A DNA stretch of 64,000 nt from Burkholderia sp. Ax-1724 (GCF_011752995.1 NZ_VWWL01000022.1:1-64000); one strand, 5' to 3'. Shown: positions 1-8,506, counted from the first letter of the stretch. Notes: generated by a model from the sequence alone, not told the origin. Translations and numbers: made by a program.

Positions 1-126
1 TGCTCAATATAGCCACGTCGATCACTCCGTTCCCCCGCCCGTTGCCGAGCAGGTCAGTGTTCTACGTGGGTCAAGATTCGATGCAAATTACTGCCGAGGG
101 TGGGTCAGGATTCCGTGCAAATCAAC
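1..126. mobile_element. Terminal segment of an IS21-like insertion sequence
   Basis: Two imperfect direct repeats of about 25 bp lie at 66-90 and 100-125. Each begins GTGGGTCA and ends TGCAAAT plus 2-3 bases, and they start about 34 bp apart. A weaker third partial copy (GGTCAGTGTTCTAC) lies at 52-65. Repeated copies of this GGGTCA...GTGCAAATNA motif at the ends are typical of IS21-family elements such as those of Burkholderia. No transposase (istA/istB) is visible, so either the element continues to the left of the window or only its end remains. The family name rests on memory of terminal-repeat style. Confidence 0.5.
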
Positions 127-480
127 ACACTTTTGCTAAAAACAAAATTTTTTCGTGCGTCAAGCCGCCGAAAACCACCAGCAAAAAAGACCACCGGCGC
201 CACATGATTGTGTCGCGCACACTTGGAGCAATAGCTAGGATCCACAGTTCGAGAGGGTGTTGAAGGTCGCTAGCGCAAAGGGCATTTTCTTGAACTTGGT
301 ATCCATTGCTAAGTGGGCAGTTGATCGATTAGTTTGGTAGTCCTCCGCTCCTGTAATAATTTGTTGCAAAAAACTGCGGCGATAAGGCCGTTACCTCTCA
401 GGTCGTACCCGTAAGACGGTAGGCACCGCTAATGCCTTATTTGGCGCGCCTCTCCCCGCTTTTTTCGATCCCAGCCGGGT
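127..480. other. AT-richer gene-free junction between IS end and island operon
   Basis: About 350 bases with runs of A and T (for example around 135-150) and no convincing reading frame on either strand. It lies between the IS21-like terminus and the 3' end of the leftward island operon. I see no clear terminator, tRNA or attachment site. Its lower GC than the flagellar DNA agrees with a horizontally acquired segment. Confidence 0.4.
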
Positions 481-1884
481 TCAAAACCCCTCAAACAACC
501 GATCAGAAAAAACCAACCCCGCATCCGCAGTCAGCGCCTCGAAGCACGTATCCTCGACAAACGGCAAGCCGGCCGAACGGCGCCCATTCACAAGAAGCCG
601 GATCATGCTCGAAAACGCAATCATGTTCTCGGCGCTTTCGCGGCTTATCGGCTTCTCTCCCGGCGTAAACGACTGAAACACCTCGCCATTCGCTTTAAAG
701 TAGATGGGGATACCCGGCAATTCCCCGGATATCAAAGAGGTTGCGTACCTTCGCCCGGAAAAATAAGCCTCGGGGTCGGCCAGAATCGAATGACAGAACG
801 GAAGAAAACTATCCAATAGCTGTGTCTCCACAACGTTGAACAGGTGATCCGTAGCAACGGTAATATTGGTTAAGCTTCTCTCCAGTCGCTGACTCGCCCT
901 CTGATGGAATCCGTCCAGCACGCTGTTGAGATCGTGGAAGCCCCACTCCGCCAAAAAAGACGCGGCATGTTGATGTGCCTCGGCGACGTCGATGGTCCCG
1001 CTTCCATTGCGCAAGACGTGTTCGATTAACGCAAAATACAATGCGCCCGCCGAAACTTCGACTTCCTTTCCCTCTACTGTTCTAGCGTTTCCCTGCAGCG
1101 CAACCCAAAGAAGATAGTTCATCACGGAGCCGGCTCCATGGCGGCCGGCGAATTTTCCCGTCAGCAGCAAATCCTCGGCGACACCATTGATCAGCCACGT
1201 GTAGGTTCTCGCGTTCGGGCCGCCATGTATCAGTTTCCAGAGAATTTCATATGCTTCGCCCCCAAACAGGTCGTACACGACTTCGAGCTGAACGAGGACG
1301 GCACTCGCCTCGAGCAAATGCTTCACGCCGACCCACGAATACACTCCGCTACCGACTACGCCGGCCTTATCCAGCAAAGAATCCAGTTCCGTATACTTCG
1401 ACACGAATTCCAGCACGTCCTGATCTATTCCGTTCATGGACGGCGCATGCATGGACAAGGGCAGCGGAATAGGTTGCGATGCATTCCTGCTTTGCCAGTC
1501 TTTTAGCTTTCGTTGCAGTTTCGGCACATTCTTGTAATGCACGAAGTACTGCCGCAAGATGCGCTGGCCTACGATCGTCGACATCAGATCGTGCGAGTGT
1601 CTAGCCTCATGAAAAAAGCATGACAGATAAGCGAGAAAGATCCCCACCGTTCTGTCGCTGGGGTCGATCTTTTTGAAGTGCTCGAAATAGTCGCGAGCCG
1701 CTTCATTGAATCGGGATTCCGATCGCAGCGTCTCGTCTGGGCCGTGCAAACCCAACAGCCGCTGGACAGCTTGGGAAACGGCCGCCGGGGTTGACTCGAG
1801 TCCAAGTCGATCGAAGTCGATGTAGATGGCCAGGCTGTCGGTCAGAGCCTTGGCGAAGCCATCACTGCCATACAGGGCGTTCAA
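481..1884 (-). CDS. Putative HExxH metalloprotease-like protein of island operon
   Basis: A 467-aa protein of no family I recognise. The most informative feature is HEARH at residues 92-96, inside a hydrophobic helix-like stretch. It fits the HExxH zinc-binding and catalytic motif of gluzincin-type metalloproteases, but no certain third zinc ligand is visible. The rest is mixed alpha-helical with no signal peptide or obvious membrane segment, suggesting a cytosolic protein. The start chosen is TTG at 1884. It overlaps the stop of the upstream gene (TTGA) and follows an AAAAGG ribosome-binding site by about 8 bases. An ATG at 2025 is in frame but would overlap the neighbour by about 145 bases. 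It is the last gene of a tightly coupled leftward operon. Codon use and GC are less extreme than in the flagellar genes, suggesting transfer. The protease function is inferred from one motif. Confidence 0.7.
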   Translation of the reverse strand: MNALYGSDGFAKALTDSLAIYIDFDRLGLESTPAAVSQAVQRLLGLHGPDETLRSESRFNEAARDYFEHFKKIDPSDRTVGIFLAYLSCFFHEARHSHDLMSTIVGQRILRQYFVHYKNVPKLQRKLKDWQSRNASQPIPLPLSMHAPSMNGIDQDVLEFVSKYTELDSLLDKAGVVGSGVYSWVGVKHLLEASAVLVQLEVVYDLFGGEAYEILWKLIHGGPNARTYTWLINGVAEDLLLTGKFAGRHGAGSVMNYLLWVALQGNARTVEGKEVEVSAGALYFALIEHVLRNGSGTIDVAEAHQHAASFLAEWGFHDLNSVLDGFHQRASQRLERSLTNITVATDHLFNVVETQLLDSFLPFCHSILADPEAYFSGRRYATSLISGELPGIPIYFKANGEVFQSFTPGEKPISRESAENMIAFSSMIRLLVNGRRSAGLPFVEDTCFEALTADAGLVFSDRLFEGF

Positions 1885-2273
1885 CGATCGGCCTTTTCCG
1901 CGAGGATCTTGCGAAGCTGTTCGGTGGACTCGGGATCGTCCGTATTCAGCTCGAAAATCGTGCCGTCGGAAAATCGGATTGGAACGACCTTCGACTCCTT
2001 TGAGCGCCCCATATATCGCTTGCAAACAAGCTCGATGATCAATTTTGCGGCGATGCCTTGCGCGGCGGCACCCACCACCTTCAGGAGTATCCAGCCGATG
2101 GCCGCGCCCGATATCGGATCGAAGGAGAGTTCGTCTTTGGCGGACTCGCTGTCTGGCTCGGGCAGCCGGTAGCTTACCTGGCAGTTTTCGGAAAGCTCTC
2201 GTGCAACTTCGGCAACGTCCTGTCCCATGTCGACGGGAAGCTGTATGCCAAACTTCACGGTTTGCTGAGTCAT
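1881..2273 (-). CDS. Small EACC1-like protein with central hydrophobic segment
   Basis: A 130-aa protein. The N-terminal third is acidic with an alpha/beta look. Residues about 53-82 form a Gly/Ala/Ile/Leu-rich hydrophobic helix that may contact or cross the membrane. The C-terminal part contains VVPIRFSDGTIFELN and then an acidic helix (DDPESTEQLRKIL). This order (short sensor-like N-terminus, hydrophobic stretch, then a strand-DG-strand unit with a Leu-rich helix) resembles the effector-associated constant component 1 (EACC1) proteins described in bacterial conflict systems. There they sit next to variable effectors such as proteases. I recall the family only in outline, so this is a hypothesis. 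The ATG at 2273 has a good AGGAG site 8 bases upstream. One base separates it from the upstream gene, and its stop overlaps the TTG start of the HExxH protein. Confidence 0.7.
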   Translation of the reverse strand: MTQQTVKFGIQLPVDMGQDVAEVARELSENCQVSYRLPEPDSESAKDELSFDPISGAAIGWILLKVVGAAAQGIAAKLIIELVCKRYMGRSKESKVVPIRFSDGTIFELNTDDPESTEQLRKILAEKADR

Positions 2274-2274
2274 G

Positions 2275-3069
2275 TTATGCGCTCCTGTTTCTTGATTTGA
2301 ATTCGGACATGATGCGAAAAGCGGTTGAGCTGCTGCCCAGGCTATGCAGGCGCGCGACAGTCATCAGCACGGCGTCCAGCGGCTGAGCGGACAATTGCGA
2401 CGCGGGCGGGAGTGGTTTGCCTAATCTCTCGCAGCAGAATAACAATCCCGGTACGTCCTGGACTTTTCCATAGATACGCGCGGCCTGGCCATACACGGTT
2501 TCGTGTTGCTGCTTTGGAACGATCTCGTCAATGTAGGGAAGATATCGGTCGACGTGAAACGCCGCGCCGACGTAGTCCTCGATCAGTCCGTAGTAGCTCG
2601 CCATACCCACGTGCGCGCCGAGCCGTTCCTTTCGTTGTTCATAAGCGGCGAGATTCAGAATGACCTCGAAAAAACCTCGCGCGGCATCGATGGCGGCATC
2701 GGTGGCTTCTGCGCCGAGTTTTAGCCACATGTTGCCGGCAGTGAGCAGATTGGCCAAATAGTATTTCGCGTCGTCTCGAACCCACTTTGCAGCAAGAACA
2801 CCGAGCCACGCGACGCGTGCCGCAAGCATTGCCTGACCATTGACCTCCAGGTGCTCTGCATAGACGCCCAATTGCTGCGCGAGCCATGGCGTCGTCGCTT
2901 TTTCAAGCCACCTGAACTTCTTCTCGCTGATCGTCTCGGCAGACTCCGCGTACTGAATCAGCGATTGGAACCGCTCGATATCCTCAGACGTACGAGCGAG
3001 TTTCGCTGTCCCCGGTTCTTCAGGAACATAAAACTTCAGGAATGCCGGCGTCGGGGTCGTCTCGGTCAC
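2275..3069 (-). CDS. Helical-repeat (TPR-like) protein of island operon
   Basis: A 264-aa, almost entirely helical protein. Paired amphipathic helices with regularly spaced Ala, Tyr and Leu look like tetratricopeptide-type repeats (for example residues 65-110 and 145-210), but I cannot assign exact repeat units. No catalytic motif or signal peptide is visible. The likely role is a scaffold or sensor for its operon partners. It starts at GTG 3069, whose GTGA overlaps the stop of a small upstream ORF. There is no strong ribosome-binding site of its own, so translation may be coupled. Its stop is one base from the next gene. The function is unknown. Confidence 0.65.
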   Translation of the reverse strand: MTETTPTPAFLKFYVPEEPGTAKLARTSEDIERFQSLIQYAESAETISEKKFRWLEKATTPWLAQQLGVYAEHLEVNGQAMLAARVAWLGVLAAKWVRDDAKYYLANLLTAGNMWLKLGAEATDAAIDAARGFFEVILNLAAYEQRKERLGAHVGMASYYGLIEDYVGAAFHVDRYLPYIDEIVPKQQHETVYGQAARIYGKVQDVPGLLFCCERLGKPLPPASQLSAQPLDAVLMTVARLHSLGSSSTAFRIMSEFKSRNRSA

Positions 3070-3437
3070 GGTGAACGTCCAGATAGGTACGGGTAAAACA
3101 TAGCTGAGCGGAATGCGGCAGGCAAGCCGGATTCGACGTCTTCAGCATGGATGGTTGGCGGGCGCTCTATCAGCTCTGAGCGCAACCGCGTGTTATCGGA
3201 CGATGCCGGGTGCGAGGGTTCGAGCGGAGCGTACGTGGTTCGCGTTTCAACAAGCTTGTTGAAAGCCGCCCGCCCCATTAGAATCCTTCGGTCACTGGGG
3301 AGTAGCCTTCCTTCATCCTTTGAAGGAGAGCGCGTCAACATACTTGGCCTGCGGGTCATGGCGCGTTCGACCGGGTCGGTTTGGCGAGACCATTGACGCA
3401 CTGCCTCGTTCCGGTCGGACGGGCGGCGGTGCGTCAT
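3066..3437 (-). CDS. Small hypothetical ORF heading the island operon
   Basis: A possible 123-aa Arg/Ser/Pro-rich protein. Several in-frame ATGs exist (residues 1, 27 and 54), and the shortest form would be about 70 aa. I recognise no domain. The main support is position: its TGA overlaps the GTG of the next gene (GTGA), as between the other genes of this operon. Against it are the unusual composition, the lack of a clear ribosome-binding site, and a competing 81-aa frame on the other strand (3151-3396). It may be a real small first gene or just leader sequence. Confidence 0.3.
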   Translation of the reverse strand: MTHRRPSDRNEAVRQWSRQTDPVERAMTRRPSMLTRSPSKDEGRLLPSDRRILMGRAAFNKLVETRTTYAPLEPSHPASSDNTRLRSELIERPPTIHAEDVESGLPAAFRSAMFYPYLSGRSP

Positions 3438-3584
3438 GGGTTCGTCATCTACGTCCGACCGCGGAGTTTGCCCTGTGAATCACCGTCGCCCATCGTCAGT
3501 CTCCCCGCGTGTTTTTGCCTTCGCTTATTGCCCGGTTGATCCGGTGAGCGGCCGCACTTTTCGCGCACAGCCGGGGAGCCACGC

Positions 3585-4595
3585 ATGACCGGTCTGTTCC
3601 TCGAACTCGCCTGCATGCTGGTCGTCATTCTGGTGGCGGCCGAACTCTTCACCAATGCGCTGGAACATCTCGGCGAACGTCTGAAAATCTCCGAAGGCGT
3701 GACGGGTTCGCTATTCGCGGCGGTCGGCACCGCGTTGCCTGAAACGCTCGTGCCGCTGCTCGCGATTGCGGGAAGCCAGGCCGGCAGCTCGGTCAATCAG
3801 GAGATCGGCGTCGGCGCGATTCTCGGCGCACCGCTGATGCTCTCCACGCTGTCGACGTTTCTGATGACGCTCGCGATCCTGCGCATGCGCGGCGTCAAGG
3901 GCTGGATCACGCCCGAGCGCACCGGCTTCACGCGCGACCTCAACTATTTCCTCTGCGCGTTCCTGCTCGCGGCCGTGGCGATGTACGTGCCGCACGAGCA
4001 GATCATCGTGCGCGCGCTCTTCAGCGTCGCGCTGGTCGGCGTGTACGTCACCTATGTGGTGATGACGTTCCGCGCATCGGGCGGGCTCGTCGAGGCGGGA
4101 CACGGCACCGAAGCGCCCGGCAGGATGATGCTCGCGCGCATCGGCGTGCCGACCAATCTCGCGACGATCGCGCTGCAACTCGCGCTCGCGGTCGCGTTGC
4201 TGGTGTGGGGCGCGGAGGGCTTCATCCACGGTGTGCGGGGCGTGTCGGCGGCGCTCGGCGTATCGCCGCTGCTGCTGTCGCTGCTGATCATTCCGATCGC
4301 CACCGAATTGCCCGAGAAGGTCAACAGCATCCTGTGGGTGCGGCGTGGCAAGGACACGCTCGCGTTCGGCAACATCACCGGGGCGATGGTGTTCCAGGGG
4401 ACGCTGCTGCCCGCGATCGGCATTCTGCTGACGCCGTGGACGCCGCGTATCGAAGTGGTGACGGGCGTCGTGATTACGCTGGCCGCGGCCGCGTGGCTGC
4501 GTATCAACATACGCGAGCGGGGCTTGCGGGTGGGCGCGCTGCTCGTGTGCGGGGTGCTGTATGCCGTGTATCTGACGGTAACGTTGACGCGCTAG
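3585..4595 (+). CDS. CaCA-family sodium/calcium exchanger-like membrane protein
   Basis: A 336-aa inner-membrane protein with about ten hydrophobic segments. It has the two inverted alpha-repeats of cation/Ca2+ antiporters. The first, near residues 35-60, contains GTALPET. The second, near residues 230-275, contains IATELPEK and later GNITGAMVFQGT. The acidic residue in each TALPE/TELPE motif is the expected ion ligand. It probably exchanges a divalent cation against Na+ or H+, and the substrate cannot be told from sequence. It stands alone, separated from the island operon by about 150 bases and from fliC by a 265-base spacer. The ATG at 3585 is the natural start. Confidence 0.9.
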   Translation: MTGLFLELACMLVVILVAAELFTNALEHLGERLKISEGVTGSLFAAVGTALPETLVPLLAIAGSQAGSSVNQEIGVGAILGAPLMLSTLSTFLMTLAILRMRGVKGWITPERTGFTRDLNYFLCAFLLAAVAMYVPHEQIIVRALFSVALVGVYVTYVVMTFRASGGLVEAGHGTEAPGRMMLARIGVPTNLATIALQLALAVALLVWGAEGFIHGVRGVSAALGVSPLLLSLLIIPIATELPEKVNSILWVRRGKDTLAFGNITGAMVFQGTLLPAIGILLTPWTPRIEVVTGVVITLAAAAWLRINIRERGLRVGALLVCGVLYAVYLTVTLTR

Positions 4596-4672
4596 GCGCG
4601 GCAAAGCGGGCTTACCGCTGTGTTATCGGCAGGATTCCGACGGACTTGAGGCCTGTGCCGGCGAATCGCCTG

Positions 4673-4706
4673 CCGCCCCGGTTTACCGGCGCTTCAGCCG
4701 GGGCGG
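4673..4706 (+). terminator. GC-rich hairpin after the antiporter gene
   Basis: Perfect 9-bp inverted repeat CCGCCCCGG (4673-4681) and CCGGGGCGG (4698-4706) with a 16-base loop, 78 bases past the antiporter stop and just before the fliC promoter. There is no T-run, so termination is only probable. Confidence 0.4.
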
Positions 4707-4731
4707 AGCGACGAATATGCGGGTTATTCCA

Positions 4732-4758
4732 TAAAGTTTTTCCTGAGTGGGCCGATAC
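4732..4758 (+). promoter_or_regulatory. Sigma-28 (FliA) promoter of fliC
   Basis: TAAAGTTT at 4732-4739, 11 bases, then GCCGATAC at 4751-4758. This matches the consensus TAAAGTTT-N11-GCCGATAA at 15 of 16 positions. It lies about 100 bases upstream of the fliC start, which makes flagellin a late gene dependent on the FliA found at 38875-39609. Confidence 0.92.
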
Positions 4759-4860
4759 CCCAAACAAGGCGGGCGGCAAACGAACAGCAGTTGCCTCGTT
4801 CGCTGATGCCTTGGTCTATACGGCATGTAACGGGCTGACGGCCCCAACAGGAGAATTTTC

Positions 4861-6309
4861 ATGCTCGGAATTAACAGCAACATCAACTCGCTGGTCGCGC
4901 AGCAGAACCTGACCAACTCGGGTAGCGCACTCTCGCAAGCAATTACGCGTCTGTCGTCGGGCAAGCGCATCAACAGCGCAGCGGACGACGCAGCCGGCCT
5001 CGCCATCTCGAACATCATGCAGACCCAGATCAACGGTCTGACGCAAGGTGTGTCGAACTCGAACGACGGCGTTTCGATGGTGCAAACCGCATCGAGCGGC
5101 CTGTCGTCGCTGACGAGCAGCCTGCAGCGCATCCGCGACCTCGCAACGGAAGCCTCCAACGGCGGCATGACCGATACCGACCGCGCAGCGCTGCAACAGG
5201 AAGTCGCGCAGCAGATTCAGGAAGTGAACCGTATCGCTTCGCAAACGACGTACAACGGCATGAACGTGCTGAACGGTTCGCTCGGCAGCGTGTCGTTCCA
5301 GGTCGGCGCGAATGTCGGTCAGACGATCAGCCTGAACCTCTCGCAAAACGTGTCGGCGGCATCGCTCGGCGGTGGTGCGGTGCAGGCGGGCGATACGGTC
5401 GCGTCGCTGGCTGTTTCTCTCGACTCGAACGGTGGTGCCTGGGCGGCCGGCACGTCGACGGGCACGGAAATCACGCAGTTGAACGTGCTGTCGGACGGCA
5501 AGGGCGGCTTCACGTACACGGACCAGAACGGCAACGCGCTTTCGTTCGATCCGACCGCCGCAACCACCCAGGCTTTCACCGTCAGCGCCACCACCGGCGC
5601 GCTGTCGATCACTGCCGGCGGCTCGCTCGATGCGGCCACCCAGATGGTTGCAATCAATGGCGCCAACGCCAAGCCTCAGACCGCTGGCGCGACGCTCGGC
5701 ACGATCACCGGTCTCGACATCAGCGCGACGACCGGCGCGGACGCGACGACCCCGTCGTCCACGGATATCACGTCGATCACGGTGAAGTCGGACGGTAACC
5801 AGGGTCTGACGTTCTGGGATCAGAACGGCAACCAGATCACGAGCGGCACCACGGCAGGCGCGGCGATTCTCGGTACCAACGGTCTCGGCTATACGGCCCC
5901 CACGGGCGGTGCAGCCGGAACTTTGGGCACGACGCTCGGCGCCAACGTCACGCAGACGGCGAACCCGTGGACGGCCAGCTCGACCGCCACGACGCAAACC
6001 GTCGACCAGATCGACGTCAGCACCGTCGCGGGCGCCAACAAGGCGATCGAATCGATCGACGACGCACTGAACACGGTCAACAACATGCAGGCTACGCTCG
6101 GCGCCGCGCAAAACCGCTTCACGGCAATCAGCACGACGCAGCAAGCCCAGTCGACCGATCTGTCGTCGGCCCAGTCGCAAATCCAGGACGCCGACTTCGC
6201 GCAGGAAACGGCTGCGCTGAGCAAGGCGCAAGTGCTGCAGCAAGCGGGCATCTCGGTGCTGGCGCAAGCGAACTCGCAGCCGCAGCAGATTCTGAAGCTC
6301 CTGCAGTAA
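4861..6309 (+). CDS. fliC: Flagellin
   Basis: A 482-aa flagellin, the subunit of the flagellar filament, exported through the flagellar type III apparatus and capped by FliD. The conserved coiled-coil N-terminus (MLGINSNINSLVAQQNL, about residues 1-170) and C-terminus (about 390-482, ending QPQQILKLLQ) pack in the D0/D1 core. The middle is the variable surface-exposed part and contains two related segments: TEITQLNVLSDG...DQNGN (about 201-227) and TDITSITVKSDG...DQNGN (about 302-327). These are an internal duplication. An AGGAG site precedes the ATG. It is a single-gene transcript from a sigma-28 promoter, followed by a hairpin. Confidence 0.98.
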   Translation: MLGINSNINSLVAQQNLTNSGSALSQAITRLSSGKRINSAADDAAGLAISNIMQTQINGLTQGVSNSNDGVSMVQTASSGLSSLTSSLQRIRDLATEASNGGMTDTDRAALQQEVAQQIQEVNRIASQTTYNGMNVLNGSLGSVSFQVGANVGQTISLNLSQNVSAASLGGGAVQAGDTVASLAVSLDSNGGAWAAGTSTGTEITQLNVLSDGKGGFTYTDQNGNALSFDPTAATTQAFTVSATTGALSITAGGSLDAATQMVAINGANAKPQTAGATLGTITGLDISATTGADATTPSSTDITSITVKSDGNQGLTFWDQNGNQITSGTTAGAAILGTNGLGYTAPTGGAAGTLGTTLGANVTQTANPWTASSTATTQTVDQIDVSTVAGANKAIESIDDALNTVNNMQATLGAAQNRFTAISTTQQAQSTDLSSAQSQIQDADFAQETAALSKAQVLQQAGISVLAQANSQPQQILKLLQ

Positions 6310-6373
6310 CACGCTTTACGCAGCATGCGTTCCGCGCCCCGCCGCCGTATCCGGTGCGCGGCACGCAAACCGG

Positions 6374-6393
6374 TCGGGAGGCTTGCCTCCCGA
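6374..6393 (+). terminator. Terminator hairpin after fliC
   Basis: Perfect 8-bp stem TCGGGAGG / CCTCCCGA with a 4-base loop, 65 bases after the fliC stop. It is followed by ATTGCCATTTCT, a weak T-rich tail. Probable intrinsic terminator separating fliC from fliD. Confidence 0.6.
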
Positions 6394-6452
6394 TTGCCAT
6401 TTCTCAGATCTGAATCGATTCACACGGCATCGCCGAAACACGGAGCCTGTCC

Positions 6453-8060
6453 ATGTCCACCGTATCCTCGACCGCAAGTTCGATCTCCAGCACTGCCGCC
6501 GCCACCGCCGCCGCCACGACCGCGGCAGCCAATGCCGCGGTGCAGGAAGCTGCGCAGTCGGTTATCAGCGGCTCGACCGGCAATTCGTCGATGGACGTGA
6601 GCTCGCTCGTGACCGCGCTCGTCAACGCCAAGATCGCCGGCCAGGCCGCGACGCTGAGCGCGCAGACAACCCAGGACAACACGGAAATCTCCGCGTACGG
6701 CACGCTCTCCGCCGCGCTTTCCGCGCTGCAGGCCGGCCTCACCTCGCTCTCGAACGGCTCGACCGTCAACGACTTCACGGCAGCGGCCAGTGGCAACGGC
6801 ATCACGGCCTCGGCGGGAGCCGGTGCGGTGGCCGGTTCGTATTCGCTCGACGTGGCTCAGGTGGCGACGGCGCAGGTGCTGACATCGACGGGCTATGACG
6901 GGACCAAGGCGCTCGCTTCGGGCCCGAGCACGATGACGCTGTCGGTCGGCGGCGCGAGCACGACGATCTCGCTCGACAGCACCAACAGCACGGTTTCCGG
7001 CATCGCCGCGGCCATCAACGGCGCGAGCAACAATCCCGGCGTCACGGCGACTGTCGTGAACGGCGCGGACGGCGCGCACCTCGTGCTGCACGCGGCATCC
7101 GCCGGCTCCGCGAATGCCATCAGCGTCCAGGTCACCGATTCGAATTCGAGCGATCCGCTGAACAATCTCGCCGTGTCGAGCAACAAGGGCACGTCGCTGG
7201 CCGGCAACGCGAGCGCGACCGGCGCGCAGCTCAAGGCCAATCAGTCGACCCTCAACGACGGTTCGTCGACCGGCGTCACCAGCACCGCTTCCTGGACCCA
7301 GACGACGGCCGCCCAGGACGCCTATTTCACGATCGACGGCACGGGCGTCACCAGTTCGACGAACAGCGTGACGTCCGCACTTTCAGGCATCACGCTGAAC
7401 CTGTCGGCCGCTTCGGTCGATACGACCGGCTCTTCGCCGCAGACGGTGACAGTCGCCCAGGACACCACCTCGCAGGCCAATGCGATCAACCAGTTCGTCA
7501 CGCTGTACAACACGCTCGTCACGACGATGGGCACGCTGACCTCGTACACCGCGGGTTCGACGTCGCAAGGCGTGCTGCTCGGCGACACGACGCTGAACAT
7601 GGTGCAGAATCAGCTCGCCTCGATCGTCGCGACGGGCGTGAAAAGCAACGGCACGACGACGAACCTCGCTTCGATCGGCATTACGCTGGGCGCGGACGGC
7701 TCGCTCTCGGTCGACAGCACCAAGCTGAACAATGCGCTGCAGAGCAATCAGGCGACCGTGGCGACGCTGTTCAATTCCACCAACGGCGTCGCGCAACAGC
7801 TGAACACCAACATCACCGGCTATCTATCGACCACCGGGATCATCACGTCGCGCACCAACGCGCTCAATGCCGACCTGACGAGCCTCGGGACGCAACAGAC
7901 GTCGCTGTCGACCTATCAGACGCAACTCACCAGTATGTACACCGCGCAGTTCACGGCGCTCAACTCGCTGTTGGCGACGACGAACAACAACTCGCAATAT
8001 TTGACGCAGCTCTTCGGCGGCACGAACAGCGCCGGCGCGCTGGCCACCAACAAGAACTGA
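6453..8060 (+). CDS. fliD: Flagellar filament cap protein FliD (HAP2)
   Basis: A 535-aa cap protein that sits on the filament tip and promotes flagellin assembly. The N-terminus is Ala/Thr/Ser-rich, with the conserved SSLVTALVNAKIAGQAATLS region at about residues 50-70. The middle holds a flagellin-IN-like segment, and the C-terminus contains LNADLTSL and a long helix ending in YLTQLFGG. A CGGAG site lies a few bases before the ATG. It is followed 20 bases later by fliT, its cytoplasmic chaperone, so the two are probably co-transcribed. Confidence 0.95.
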   Translation: MSTVSSTASSISSTAAATAAATTAAANAAVQEAAQSVISGSTGNSSMDVSSLVTALVNAKIAGQAATLSAQTTQDNTEISAYGTLSAALSALQAGLTSLSNGSTVNDFTAAASGNGITASAGAGAVAGSYSLDVAQVATAQVLTSTGYDGTKALASGPSTMTLSVGGASTTISLDSTNSTVSGIAAAINGASNNPGVTATVVNGADGAHLVLHAASAGSANAISVQVTDSNSSDPLNNLAVSSNKGTSLAGNASATGAQLKANQSTLNDGSSTGVTSTASWTQTTAAQDAYFTIDGTGVTSSTNSVTSALSGITLNLSAASVDTTGSSPQTVTVAQDTTSQANAINQFVTLYNTLVTTMGTLTSYTAGSTSQGVLLGDTTLNMVQNQLASIVATGVKSNGTTTNLASIGITLGADGSLSVDSTKLNNALQSNQATVATLFNSTNGVAQQLNTNITGYLSTTGIITSRTNALNADLTSLGTQQTSLSTYQTQLTSMYTAQFTALNSLLATTNNNSQYLTQLFGGTNSAGALATNKN

Positions 8061-8080
8061 GCGGAACAGGGAGATACGAC

Positions 8081-8380
8081 ATGGAACTCGCGGCGCCGAT
8101 CGATCGCATCTGGCAACTTACCAAGTCCATCGAGCAGGCGGTGGCCGTCGCCGAATGGGAGCGGGCGGCGCAGCTTGCGAGCGAGCGCTCGCCGCTTATC
8201 ATGTCACTCTCCGCGCAGCAGGCGGGCGCCGCGCTCGATGTGCTCAAGGCGGTTCAGGCAATCGACGAGCGGATCGCCGCGGAGGCGCGCCTGGCGCAGA
8301 ACGAGCTCAGTGCTGAATATCGGGCGGCGATGCAGGCGGCCGGTCATGCGGGGCAGTATCAGCGCGTCGCGCAATTCTGA
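8081..8380 (+). CDS. fliT: Flagellar export chaperone FliT
   Basis: A 99-aa helical protein matching the FliT family by size, by composition and by its place directly after fliD. FliT binds FliD before export and in enterobacteria also modulates FlhDC. A GGGAG ribosome-binding site precedes the ATG. Sequence conservation in this family is low, so position carries much of the weight. Confidence 0.85.
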   Translation: MELAAPIDRIWQLTKSIEQAVAVAEWERAAQLASERSPLIMSLSAQQAGAALDVLKAVQAIDERIAAEARLAQNELSAEYRAAMQAAGHAGQYQRVAQF

Positions 8381-8506
8381 CGCCGGTCTGATGCCGGTGC
8401 GTCGCGCCGGGTTTTGAGCTGTCTGCGCTCGCCGCGTTCTCGCGGACGCGCGTATCGAGTGCCTTGAGCGACCGGCTTGTCCGCCGGTTTGGCGCCAGGC
8501 GCGTGA

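Noticed and set aside
42..263. A 73-codon frame across the IS end
   Set aside because: It runs through the terminal repeats and the AT-rich junction and has no homology that I recognise.
4816..6312. A 498-codon open frame antisense to fliC
   Set aside because: Arg-rich low-complexity translation with no motif, while flagellin is certain on the plus strand.
6394..6452. A sigma-28 promoter for fliD
   Set aside because: GCCGAAAC is present at 6433-6440, but no TAAAGTTT-like box lies 11 bases before it.
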